From Bacteroidales bacterium (GTDB lineage Bacteria > Bacteroidota > Bacteroidia > Bacteroidales > P3): a DNA stretch of 64,000 nt. The stretch is taken from assembly GCA_022482545.1 (NCBI GenBank), contig JAKVOZ010000010.1:1-64000 (forward strand). Reading direction: 5' to 3'. Made by a program: the position numbers and the translations under genes. The notes under the pieces were generated by a model. That model was not told where the DNA came from, made no database searches, and was given only the letters and a program-made list of their open reading frames with translations. The stretch's first letter is position 1; each line of letters opens with the position of its first letter. Shown here piece by piece: positions 36,055 through 44,578 of this stretch.

Positions 36055-37098
36055 TTAAGCATAAAGTTCTTCAAAAACTTTTCTTAATTTTGGACATTCT
36101 CTTAATTCTTGTAATGTTATTTCTGCATGACCTTTTGTATAGCCATTACCTATAATCATTGTAACATCTTTACCAACACCTTCTGCACCAAGAGCAGCCT
36201 TTGTGAATGAAGTGCTCATTGAGAAGAAATAAACTATACCGTCATCTTTTGTGATAAGAACAGATGTCATTTCTGTGTTAGGTATATTTACGTTATTGAT
36301 ACAAATATCTGCCATTTGTCCTTTTGTCATCTCGCTTATCTTCTCCATAACTGGAACAGGTTGAGTTGCATCTGCACAAAATACATCATCACAGAAACCT
36401 AAATCTTTTAAACGTTGAGCTGATTTTTCTCCGTGGCAAAGACCAATAACCTTACCTGTTACACCAGCACGTTTTTTAGCCTCATAACAGCAAAGCATAC
36501 CGCTCTTTCCACCTGCACCTATAATAACTACTGTATCACCAGGTTTTACAAGTTTAGCAGTTTGAGCAGGAGCACCAGCAACATCTAATGCACTTAATGC
36601 AAGATTTTCTGGTAAGTCGCTTGGTATCTTAGCATAAATACCACTCTCAAATAAGATTGCTTTTCCGTCAATATCAACTTGGTCAATCTCAGCACGAATA
36701 TCTTTTATCTTATCAATACGAAGTGGAGTTAATGACAAAGAAACTAATGTGGCAATCTTGTCGCCTTCTTTAAGGTCTATTTTACCTTTAAGAGCATCGC
36801 CTATTTTTTCAACAGTTCCTAACAACATTCCACCAGAACCAGTTACTGGATTTCTGTGTTTGCCTTGTTTGGCAACTATTTCTGTCATTATTTTTGCTAT
36901 TTCTTTCTTGTCGCCTTTTGCTTGGTCGTTAATTTGAGTGAAAGAAGCAGAATCTATGTTAAGAGTTTGAACGTCTATCAAAATCTCGTTATCATAGATT
37001 TCGTCCATATTGTTATCTATTTTGTTGGCAGGTTGTGGTAAAACTCCCTTTGGCTCAATTACACGGTGTGTACCGTATTTATTTCCTTTTTTTTGCAT
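36055..37098 (-). CDS. kdd: L-erythro-3,5-diaminohexanoate dehydrogenase
   Basis: 347 residues. Kdd oxidises 3,5-diaminohexanoate to 5-amino-3-oxohexanoate with NAD+ in the anaerobic lysine fermentation pathway. The start GNKYGTHRVIEPKGVLPQPA, the segment GTVEKIGDALKGKIDLKEGD and the Rossmann loop VVIIGAGGKSGMLCC (about residue 190) match this family and its distant alcohol-dehydrogenase-like fold. It is flanked by its own promoter and terminator, so it is monocistronic. In Porphyromonas-like genomes kdd lies beside kamA; here 8.5 kb separate them. Confidence 0.92.
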   Translation of the reverse strand: MQKKGNKYGTHRVIEPKGVLPQPANKIDNNMDEIYDNEILIDVQTLNIDSASFTQINDQAKGDKKEIAKIMTEIVAKQGKHRNPVTGSGGMLLGTVEKIGDALKGKIDLKEGDKIATLVSLSLTPLRIDKIKDIRAEIDQVDIDGKAILFESGIYAKIPSDLPENLALSALDVAGAPAQTAKLVKPGDTVVIIGAGGKSGMLCCYEAKKRAGVTGKVIGLCHGEKSAQRLKDLGFCDDVFCADATQPVPVMEKISEMTKGQMADICINNVNIPNTEMTSVLITKDDGIVYFFSMSTSFTKAALGAEGVGKDVTMIIGNGYTKGHAEITLQELRECPKLRKVFEELYA

Positions 37099-37201
37099 AA
37101 TTTTACTATTGTTATTTTATTAATTATTAATAATTTAAATTATCTTCAATATATTTTCTTAACTCTTCGATATATTTTTTTAACTCCTTAATTTAAGAGT
37201 G

Positions 37202-37209
37202 CAAATATA
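37202..37209 (-). promoter_or_regulatory. -7 promoter element for kdd
   Basis: TATATTTG on the minus strand matches TAnnTTTG, about 105 bp before the start, leaving a rather long AT-rich leader. Confidence 0.5.
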
Positions 37210-37241
37210 CGCATATTTTTTTGAACGCTATTAATTTTTTT

Positions 37242-38318
37242 TCATATTTTTATAATTTTGGAAGGATTTATTGAGGTTGAGAAAGAGTAAAGCAAAACTC
37301 CATTCAAATTGAAAGCAAATACTTGTCCTGAGGTCGTGTAGTACTTAGCATCTGTTATGAATATTGTATTATCAATAATATTTATATGATAAGGAAGTAC
37401 CATATTTTGTATGTTTGAAGTGAAAGAAGTGGAAGAAGAATTGAAATTATTTACATTTAGATAATTGATACTAAATTGATTAGTCTTGCGATTAAGGTAA
37501 AAATAATACATCTTATCATTCAAAAATTCAAAATCTGTTATTTCTTTTGCTGTGCTGTCAATAATATTATTATCTGTTGATATTCTTGTCATTACTGGCG
37601 TTTTCGTGTAATCTCCAAAAGACAAAACATAAACCTTATCTTTATATGATTTTACCACGGTAGGGTTGGAATGAACAGATATTTTTTTGACAAGTGAAAA
37701 AGAGTTTAAATCAATTACAGACACGCTGTTATCGTAGTTTGGAAAAGATAAACCACCAGAGTTTGCAACGTATAATTTGCCATTATTTTCTGCCATACCT
37801 TCGGGGTTCCTTCCGCCAGTGGATACAACGTCTTTTATGGATAAATCATCTGTTGAAATCTTAACAACATTGCCATCAAAACAAGATACATAAACATTGT
37901 TATCATAATAAACAATATGTCTTGGTTGTCTATTTTGGTTGTTATTATTAAGTATTGGAATGATTTTATCTATAAGACATGTGTTTTTATTTATAACCAT
38001 AACACAAGCACTACCATTAATTGCAATGAAAATTCTATTACCAACAACAATCATATCATTGGCTGTTTCACCTAAACCTTGTTTATTTACATAAGCAAAG
38101 GCATCTTTATGTATTACACTATCTTTCCAAGAAAAGAAGTCTAATGCAGAGTTGTTGTTTCCATAAAGTCCTTCACACATAACAAATAATCCATTTTGAT
38201 AATCTCCATTGACAATATTTATTTCATCTTCTGGTTTTTTTTGACATGAGAAAAACAATGCTAAACTAATAATAGCAATGATATTTATTCTATTGTTTAA
38301 TTTTAAACTCTTTATCAT
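37242..38318 (-). CDS. BtuG-like beta-propeller surface lipoprotein
   Basis: 358 residues with lipobox LFFSCQ (Cys about 25). The mature part is a chain of blade-like repeats (YQNGLFVMCEGLYGNNNSAL, IYVSCFDGN-type strands such as NVYVSCFDGNVVKIS, GRNPEGMAENNGKLYVANSGG, NSVSVIDLNSFSLVKKI). This matches the YncE/DUF5074 beta-propeller to which BtuG belongs. BtuG captures cobalamin at the surface of Bacteroides and hands it to BtuB. The start overlaps the btuB-like stop by 4 bp (ATGA), strongly supporting a functional pair. The ligand assignment is by analogy. Confidence 0.82.
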   Translation of the reverse strand: MIKSLKLNNRINIIAIISLALFFSCQKKPEDEINIVNGDYQNGLFVMCEGLYGNNNSALDFFSWKDSVIHKDAFAYVNKQGLGETANDMIVVGNRIFIAINGSACVMVINKNTCLIDKIIPILNNNNQNRQPRHIVYYDNNVYVSCFDGNVVKISTDDLSIKDVVSTGGRNPEGMAENNGKLYVANSGGLSFPNYDNSVSVIDLNSFSLVKKISVHSNPTVVKSYKDKVYVLSFGDYTKTPVMTRISTDNNIIDSTAKEITDFEFLNDKMYYFYLNRKTNQFSINYLNVNNFNSSSTSFTSNIQNMVLPYHINIIDNTIFITDAKYYTTSGQVFAFNLNGVLLYSFSTSINPSKIIKI

Positions 38319-40303
38319 AATTCAATATTTATTTTAAAATTATAGTTTCTTCCCATCATTGGATAACTTTTAACTATTTCATATTGTTTGTCTAAAATAT
38401 TATTCACACTAAACATAAAATCCATATTAATTTTCTTATTCTTTACAATAACATATGTTTTATATTTTATATTTGCACCATTATCTGAATATGGAGCAAG
38501 ATAATTGGCTGATGTGTTTTCGCTTAGAGAATATCTTTGGTCAACAAACAAGCAAGTATAGCCTAATGTAAATTGTTTATAGTCAAGTGTTAGAATTGAA
38601 GAAAAAATATTTTGAGGCATATATGGAAGATTTTGTTTGTAGGTTAAAGACTTGATGTCATTGTCAATTGCTTTTTGATAACTATAATTCAATTTAATAT
38701 TTACATTTAAACTGTTGAATGAAAACATATTAAAATTAATCTTACAGTCTATTCCAGTTATTTTCACCTTACCGTAATTAAGCATAGTCCAAAGAAAAAT
38801 ATTCCTTTGAGGTATGGCAACAATCTTGTCAGTAACGTCATTATAATATAAATCTATTTCAGGAGTAATGCTTATGTTGCTAAAATTGAATGAATAATTC
38901 GTTGATAATCCAAATTGATTTGTTTTTTCAGGTCTTAAATAAATGTTGCCTACTTGTCTATAATACAATTCGTTGAACGTAGGCATACGAAAAATATTCT
39001 TATAAAAAAATGTTGTTGAAAAATCATTGTGCTTATATTTTATTGAAACAAAAGGAGAGAAGTGAGATTTTGCTGTATCTTTTATATTATTGTAGTAATC
39101 TTTTGAAAATGAATGTACAATATCTGCTGTAAGAAATATATTTTTCCATTTTGAATCAATAACGAATGCTGTTGTTGAACACATTCTTTTTGGAGTATCA
39201 TCAAGTGTAGATGGAGATGATAAGTTGTTATATGAAAGGTCGTTAGTTAGTGTGAAAAATATATTATTAAATCTTGTGAAGGCAATAGCATTGTTCATAT
39301 AAATGAATCTTTGAATATATGTGTCCGACTCTCCACCATTTATTGTGAAAACATTAGGGTCAATATAATGAGAATAGTTCCAATCAAACTTAATAATATT
39401 CTTATATTTCCAATAATTGTTGATTTTTGTTGTATAATCGTCTTGAAAAAAGAAATTCTTATTCGTTAGCCTTTGTTTTGAGTTTTGATAATATAAGGTA
39501 ACATTTGCAGGTAATCCACGGTCAGAATAGTAATAAAACATTTTCATTTTCAATTCTTTATCTTTATTAAATATATGAAAATAATTACTTTCAAGATGAT
39601 AGGAGAATAGGTCGTTGTTTTTTCTTATAAGTCGTTCTGTTTGATAGTTTTGATTATTACCATAATGAAGATTATAAGGATATTTACCATCGGTAGATGT
39701 GAAATTAATAAAAGTCGTTAAAATATCTTTTTCTTTTAATTTTAAAGCCATATAATTATTGAGATTAAAAAGATTGAAACTACCATAAGATATGGATAGA
39801 TTCTCTCTAATCTTTTCGTTCTCTATAAATTCAGGTCTTTTTGTTTGAATATTGATGCTATTTGCTGATGCTAATGATGTTGCAGTTGGTAGGGTTGGAG
39901 TAAATTGACTATTAGCCAACGAAATTGAAGAAATACTTGAAAGCGAATATTTTGAAAGATCTATCTGTCCTGATTGATTATCAAAAAGATTAACTCCATC
40001 ATAAAGTATTGCCGTATGATTACTGCTAAGACCTCTAACGCTAACTGTTTTTATGCCACCAAGTCCGCCATAATCTTTAACAATAACTCCACTGAGAAAT
40101 TTTGCAGCATCACCAACATTTTGACTATTAATAGTTTGAAGTTGTTTTTCGTTAATATTGTCTCCCGAAGGTGCAAATTGAAGAAGATTAATGTTTTTAC
40201 CTTTAATAACAACGCTATCTAATATAACAGTTTTTATACTATCTTGTCCATACAAACTGCTGATAAACACCATCATTAAACACAAAAAAACAATCTTCTT
40301 CAA
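38315..40303 (-). CDS. btuB: TonB-dependent receptor, BtuB-like (probable cobalamin transporter)
   Basis: 662 residues with signal peptide (IVFLCLMMVFISSLYGQ). The plug domain contains VGDAAKFLSGVIVKDYGGLG, VSVRGLSSNHTAILYDGVNL and SGQIDLSKYSLSSISSISL. The C-terminal barrel runs to an end of the kind YNFKINIEL. The short receptor lacking a CarboxypepD domain, paired with a BtuG-like lipoprotein, indicates vitamin B12 uptake. Co-transcription is likely with the upstream hotdog gene (20-bp gap) and downstream btuG-like gene. No cobalamin riboswitch is visible upstream of this unit. Confidence 0.8.
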   Translation of the reverse strand: MKKIVFLCLMMVFISSLYGQDSIKTVILDSVVIKGKNINLLQFAPSGDNINEKQLQTINSQNVGDAAKFLSGVIVKDYGGLGGIKTVSVRGLSSNHTAILYDGVNLFDNQSGQIDLSKYSLSSISSISLANSQFTPTLPTATSLASANSINIQTKRPEFIENEKIRENLSISYGSFNLFNLNNYMALKLKEKDILTTFINFTSTDGKYPYNLHYGNNQNYQTERLIRKNNDLFSYHLESNYFHIFNKDKELKMKMFYYYSDRGLPANVTLYYQNSKQRLTNKNFFFQDDYTTKINNYWKYKNIIKFDWNYSHYIDPNVFTINGGESDTYIQRFIYMNNAIAFTRFNNIFFTLTNDLSYNNLSSPSTLDDTPKRMCSTTAFVIDSKWKNIFLTADIVHSFSKDYYNNIKDTAKSHFSPFVSIKYKHNDFSTTFFYKNIFRMPTFNELYYRQVGNIYLRPEKTNQFGLSTNYSFNFSNISITPEIDLYYNDVTDKIVAIPQRNIFLWTMLNYGKVKITGIDCKINFNMFSFNSLNVNIKLNYSYQKAIDNDIKSLTYKQNLPYMPQNIFSSILTLDYKQFTLGYTCLFVDQRYSLSENTSANYLAPYSDNGANIKYKTYVIVKNKKINMDFMFSVNNILDKQYEIVKSYPMMGRNYNFKINIEL

Positions 40304-40323
40304 TTCTGTATAAAATATTTTTT

Positions 40324-40755
40324 TTAGTTTCTCTTTTTTACAAGGTCTGCTGCTTTTGCGTTTAATATTTTTTCTTCATCTGTCTCTGGTTCAATAACAA
40401 GATTGTGAGCAGATGGACGAGATTCATCATTAACATGGCAAAAAGTTACAAAACCATCTAATACTGTCTGTTCTTCAAATTGAACGTTATAAACTCTTGT
40501 ATAAACAGTTAGTGTTGAATGTCCTGCATGAACTATTCTGCTTTCAAAACCAAGGATACTACCAAGACGCATAGGGTGCAAGAACTCCAATCCATGTACT
40601 TTTAAGCATACTATATGTTTTGGATCTAATCTTGAACCTGCTGTTATGAAGCCTGACTCAACAAACCATTCAGAACAACGTCCAGCAAATAATGTCCCAT
40701 GATGATTTAAATCCTCACTCTTAACCATTTTATAATTAACAATCTTCTTAATCAT
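40324..40755 (-). CDS. Hotdog-fold acyl-CoA enzyme; thioesterase or possible 3-aminobutyryl-CoA ammonia-lyase
   Basis: 143 residues with the acyl-CoA thioesterase hotdog pattern KMVKSEDLNHHGTLFAGRCS and EFLHPMRLGSILGFESRIVH. The third enzyme of the late lysine pathway, Kal, is a small hotdog protein, and thioesterase-like genes sit in Bacteroidetes lysine loci. This one, near kdd and kamA, is therefore a candidate. Sequence alone does not distinguish ammonia-lyase from thioesterase. It has its own promoter and heads the transcript with the btuB/btuG pair. Confidence 0.75.
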   Translation of the reverse strand: MIKKIVNYKMVKSEDLNHHGTLFAGRCSEWFVESGFITAGSRLDPKHIVCLKVHGLEFLHPMRLGSILGFESRIVHAGHSTLTVYTRVYNVQFEEQTVLDGFVTFCHVNDESRPSAHNLVIEPETDEEKILNAKAADLVKKRN

Positions 40756-40795
40756 AATTTTTTTTAATCTTTTTATAGGTTACTAAATTTTTTTG

Positions 40796-40803
40796 CAAAG
40801 ATA
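40796..40803 (-). promoter_or_regulatory. -7 promoter element for the hotdog-btuB-btuG unit
   Basis: TATCTTTG on the minus strand is a strong match to TAnnTTTG, about 41 bp before the hotdog gene ATG. Confidence 0.65.
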
Positions 40804-40845
40804 GTTAAAATAAAGCAAATCTTACTCAAAGAAATCATATAATAA

Positions 40846-40877
40846 ACAAAAAGCAACCCTAATTTTATAGGATTGCT
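40846..40877 (-). terminator. Terminator after the DUF362/ferredoxin gene
   Basis: AGCAACCCTA (40852-40861) and TAGGATTGCT (40868-40877) pair over 10 bp with one wobble/mismatch around a 6-nt loop. T residues follow on the minus strand. Confidence 0.8.
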
Positions 40878-40906
40878 TAGTAAAATGAAAATAAATATAT
40901 TATTAT

Positions 40907-42001
40907 TTATTTATCAATGTCAATCAAATGGTATTGAGTGTTACCCATACCAAGTTTTTCTGCATATTCTAATTGATACATACCACTTATTCCTTCAACG
41001 TCAAGAAAAGCATCTTTACTGTTTTTTGCTTTATTTACCAAGTCGTAAGCAGCCTTATCTGCGGCAACAATATCTGTTGAAGCCACAATACCTATGTCGC
41101 CAACAAAAGGTTTCTTTGGGTGATTACCACAATCGCAAGTTGGAGATACATTCATTATTATGTTGATATAAACAGAAGGAACTTCATCTATTGCTGCTTG
41201 TGCATACTCTACCAAACGTTCAAGAAAAACTCTTGTAGTCTCTTTATCTTCTGGATTACGAATAGCACCATTAGGACAAGTAGAAACACATTTAGCACAA
41301 CCAATACACTTTGTTTTATCTATTGAAAGAGGATTTAGTGTTATTGCACCAACAGGACAATTTTCTACACAACGTCTGCATACAACACATTTACTATTAT
41401 CTACAACAGGAAAGAATTTGCCGTGCATTTCTTTTTTGCCATTAGGAGAAGCCATACCCATAGAAGCATTTTTTATACTTCCTCCAATACCAGCAGAACC
41501 ATGTCCTTTGAAATGTGTGAAATAAACTATTGTGTTGTAATCTTTTAGATGAGAACCAAGTTTTGCAACCTTAAAATTAGAACCTTTTTTTACAGGTGCA
41601 TTCATTTCTCCTTCTGAATCCAAAATATCTATTGGAGCAAATGTGTATCCATGGTCTTTTGCAAGTTGAATATGTGTTGCAGTCTTACCTCTTCTACCAG
41701 TATATGCTACGTTTGTTTCAACTAAGGTTGCATTTAATTCCTTACATAATGGTTCTACTAAATTGGCAGGCAAACGATATTGGTTTCCATCTTCTCCAAA
41801 ATGAATCTTTATTCCCACCTTACCTTTAACATTCTTTTTTATGTAGTTAAAGATTTTCATTACTCCTTCAGGTGAGATATCTTTTGTGAAATATACATCT
41901 GATAGAGTTTTGTCTGTCATTTGTTGTTGTCCATTAACTTTCATCGTAGTAAGGCACATAAACAAACACGCCACAGTTACTAAAATTCCAATTTTCTTCA
42001 T
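40907..42001 (-). CDS. Exported DUF362 protein with two [4Fe-4S] ferredoxin motifs
   Basis: 364 residues. A signal-like segment (KIGILVTVACLFMCLTTMKVNG) precedes the DUF362 part (VGIKIHFGEDGNQYRLPANL, NTIVYFTHFKGHGSAGIGGS). Two classical 4Fe-4S clusters are inserted near residues 200-245: CVVCRRCVENCP and CIGCAKCVSTCP. The C-terminal part reads SYDLVNKAKN-like helices to LGMGNTQYHLIDID. The family is found as electron carriers or iron-sulfur proteins of unknown role in anaerobes. The apparent signal peptide would place it outside the cytoplasm, which is unusual for an oxygen-sensitive cluster protein but plausible in an anaerobe. Neighbouring lysine and B12 genes may or may not be related. 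Confidence 0.82.
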   Translation of the reverse strand: MKKIGILVTVACLFMCLTTMKVNGQQQMTDKTLSDVYFTKDISPEGVMKIFNYIKKNVKGKVGIKIHFGEDGNQYRLPANLVEPLCKELNATLVETNVAYTGRRGKTATHIQLAKDHGYTFAPIDILDSEGEMNAPVKKGSNFKVAKLGSHLKDYNTIVYFTHFKGHGSAGIGGSIKNASMGMASPNGKKEMHGKFFPVVDNSKCVVCRRCVENCPVGAITLNPLSIDKTKCIGCAKCVSTCPNGAIRNPEDKETTRVFLERLVEYAQAAIDEVPSVYINIIMNVSPTCDCGNHPKKPFVGDIGIVASTDIVAADKAAYDLVNKAKNSKDAFLDVEGISGMYQLEYAEKLGMGNTQYHLIDIDK

Positions 42002-42028
42002 ACTTATTTTTTTTATTTTAAAATTTTG

Positions 42029-43084
42029 TTAATTTTCATTTTTCTGTAAATAAAATATTTCTTTTTGTCTTTCAATTTCTCTTCTAAGTTCTTCCTTAGT
42101 CGGTAGATAAAGTTTATATTTAGATGCAAAGAGTTGTTCATTACCATTTAATATAGAGTATCTTGCAATATCTTCATCAGTATCAGCACAAAGTACAATA
42201 CCAATGGTAGGATTATCATCTTTTGAACGTTTTTTCTCATCATACATTCTAATATACATATCCATTTGTCCAATATCTTGATGTGTTATTTTTGTAGTCT
42301 TTAAATCTATTAATACAAAACATTTTAAGATATAGTTATAAAAAACAAGGTCAATGAAATAATCTTCTTTCTCTGTTTGAATATGCTGTTGACGGGCAAC
42401 AAAAGCAAATCCTTTCCCCATTTCCATAAGAAATTTCTGTAAGTTGGTTATTATGCTTTTCTCTAAGTCATTTTCAGAAAAATCACTATTATTTTCCAAC
42501 CCAAGAAATTCTGCAATAATAGGATTTTTGATGTATTCCAATTTGTCAGTATCATACTCTTTTGTCTTTTCAATCATCTCATTTTTAATAAGTTCTTTGT
42601 TTTGAGATTTCAATAGACGAAAATAATATTGAGATGAAATATTTCTCTGTAAAGTTCTAATGCTCCATGTTTGTTGGTAACTTTCATTCATATACCATTC
42701 TCTTGCTTGTTTGTCATCTACCTGTAAAAGAATACGATAATGTGTCCAAGAGAGTATTTTATTAGAATTTCCACTCACTGCGTGGAAAATTTCCGGAAAA
42801 GTTTTATAGAATGAAGTAAAAGTATATAAGTTGCTCTTAGTAAAACCTTTACCATACATAATAGTTAATTCATTTGATAATTTTTTAATTACTTCTGCAC
42901 CATATTCTGCACGACTTTCGCCTTTTAATTCTTCTTCTGCAATACGTTGTCCAAGCAACCAATTTCTATATACAATAATAGTATTCACACTTTTATATGC
43001 TTCTTGACGAGAAGACTCAATAATATATTTTAAATCATTGAGAATGTCTTTGCTACTATTATATTTTAAATCTAAATTATTCAA
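42029..43084 (-). CDS. YhcG/DUF1016 family PD-(D/E)xK nuclease
   Basis: 351 residues. The N-terminal DUF1016 helical domain begins near residue 15 (IIESSRQEAYKSVNTIIVYRNW, visible in parts: AYKSVNTIIVYRNWLLGQRI, YGAEVIKKLSNELTIMYGKGF). The C-terminal nuclease core has DYFIDLVFYNYILKCFVLID and LKTTKITHQDIGQMDMYI, that is D...D/E-x-K. Such proteins are associated with mobile elements and restriction loci and may join toxin or defence functions. It has its own promoter and is inserted directly behind kamC, where kamD and kamE would be expected in related genomes. Confidence 0.88.
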   Translation of the reverse strand: MNNLDLKYNSSKDILNDLKYIIESSRQEAYKSVNTIIVYRNWLLGQRIAEEELKGESRAEYGAEVIKKLSNELTIMYGKGFTKSNLYTFTSFYKTFPEIFHAVSGNSNKILSWTHYRILLQVDDKQAREWYMNESYQQTWSIRTLQRNISSQYYFRLLKSQNKELIKNEMIEKTKEYDTDKLEYIKNPIIAEFLGLENNSDFSENDLEKSIITNLQKFLMEMGKGFAFVARQQHIQTEKEDYFIDLVFYNYILKCFVLIDLKTTKITHQDIGQMDMYIRMYDEKKRSKDDNPTIGIVLCADTDEDIARYSILNGNEQLFASKYKLYLPTKEELRREIERQKEIFYLQKNEN

Positions 43085-43125
43085 AATAAAACTATTCTTA
43101 TTAATAAAATCTTTTTAATGTTTTG

Positions 43126-43133
43126 CAAAATTA
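43126..43133 (-). promoter_or_regulatory. -7 promoter element for the YhcG-like nuclease gene
   Basis: TAATTTTG on the minus strand matches TAnnTTTG about 42 bp before the start codon. Confidence 0.55.
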
Positions 43134-43201
43134 CATATTTTTCTTTTACATACAATTAAACAAATAAATGTTTTTCTTACCATTATTACAGATTTGTTTT
43201 G

Positions 43202-44578
43202 TTAATTACAATTGTTTAACCAACAAGAGTCTATTCCAAGAATTTTGCAAAGATTCAAAGCCTCATTAGGTGTTGTGTTGGTAGTATCTTCAATAAGAGA
43301 ATAGTCAATGTAGTCTGAAAGATTTTTAATATCTATTGTACAAGATATGTTTTCTTTGTTAAATCCTTTAACTCTCAATCGTCTGCATTTAACTTTTATG
43401 TCTGAATAGTGTGTCGTTATAACATTTAATGAACAGCCCATTGATAATGTTTTAATAAATCCATTTAACAATCTCACTCCTTCAATAGGGTTCGTTGTTC
43501 TTGCCAACTCATCAACAAGGACAAGGTAAGTTTGTTTTGTTTTAACTTTTTTAACAATATCATTCAAGTTTAATATCTCGGAAGCAAATGATGATAAGCC
43601 TTCATTCTCATTTTGATTGTCGCCAATAGATGTTAAAACCTCATTGACAAGACAAACACAACATTTTTCACAAGGGACAAAAAAACCAAATTGAATCATA
43701 TATTGGCATAAGGCTAATGTTTTAAGAATAACTGTTTTACCTGCCATATTTGCTCCTGTAATCAAACTTGTTGTTGAGTCAAGATTTATGTCTATTGCTT
43801 GAAAATCCTTACCATTCTTGTTTAACGCTTGCTTAACTATTGGATTAAATACTTTTGTATAAGATATTGATAATGATTTATTTATTGTTGGTTTTGTAAG
43901 ATTAAGTAATTTGTTTAGTTCGCCTTTTGCAATACTTACGTCCAAAAGAGCAACGGTGTTTATTGCTTTAAGTATCTTGTCTTTGAAAGGTTTGATTTTC
44001 TTGCAAAGCATCTCTCTAACGTTGTTCTCTATCTCCATCAACTCATTATATATCTTGTCAGTATCTGGATTGTCATTAAGTTTATATTGTTCAAATATTT
44101 TTCTTTTTTCAGACAGTTCCTTATTATATAAAGAATATACATAAAACTGCTTAACTTCCAATCCTTCTGGGTCTAAAAGTGTTATTATCTCTTGAAAATC
44201 ATCTAAAACAAATTCTTTGTCAATAAGGTCTCTAAGAATGAATTTAAGTTTTTTGCAATTCAAACAAAAAGCCTTAACTTCAAAAAGACCAACATCATCT
44301 AACACTTTATTATTATCTATCATCATAATAGAGTTGGTTATGTTGTGAATATCATATAACACACATTCAAGATTATGTATATCTTTTGATGACTGTTTGT
44401 CAAGGAAGTTTTGGCAAGATTCAATTAGTTGATAGGTCTTATTCAAACTATTTTCATCACAAATAAACTCACTGTTAAATAACATATCTCTACCCATAGA
44501 TGTTTTGATGTTAAGCATTTGGTAGATAGATTTTAATTGACTATTGATATTTATTGCTGTTTTAAAGTTCATTGTCAT
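43202..44578 (-). CDS. kamC: MutS-like ATPase KamC, presumed lysine 5,6-aminomutase reactivase
   Basis: 458 residues. The C-terminal ATPase is MutS-like: Walker A TGANMAGKTVILKTL, Walker B YLVLVDELARTTNPIEG and ITTHYSDI. The N-terminal half is helical (MutS core/clamp-like) without a mismatch-recognition domain. In lysine-fermenting Bacteroidetes and Fusobacterium this MutS-like protein lies between kamB and kamDE and is thought to reactivate the B12-dependent lysine 5,6-aminomutase. Its start overlaps the kamB end by 17 bp. No kamDE follows here. Confidence 0.88.
   Translation of the reverse strand: MTMNFKTAININSQLKSIYQMLNIKTSMGRDMLFNSEFICDENSLNKTYQLIESCQNFLDKQSSKDIHNLECVLYDIHNITNSIMMIDNNKVLDDVGLFEVKAFCLNCKKLKFILRDLIDKEFVLDDFQEIITLLDPEGLEVKQFYVYSLYNKELSEKRKIFEQYKLNDNPDTDKIYNELMEIENNVREMLCKKIKPFKDKILKAINTVALLDVSIAKGELNKLLNLTKPTINKSLSISYTKVFNPIVKQALNKNGKDFQAIDINLDSTTSLITGANMAGKTVILKTLALCQYMIQFGFFVPCEKCCVCLVNEVLTSIGDNQNENEGLSSFASEILNLNDIVKKVKTKQTYLVLVDELARTTNPIEGVRLLNGFIKTLSMGCSLNVITTHYSDIKVKCRRLRVKGFNKENISCTIDIKNLSDYIDYSLIEDTTNTTPNEALNLCKILGIDSCWLNNCN

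Noticed and set aside
40756-40906. Cobalamin riboswitch upstream of the hotdog-btuB-btuG unit
   Set aside because: The upstream gap is only about 150 bp, is filled by a promoter and a terminator, and shows no conserved B12-box-like GC-rich sequence.
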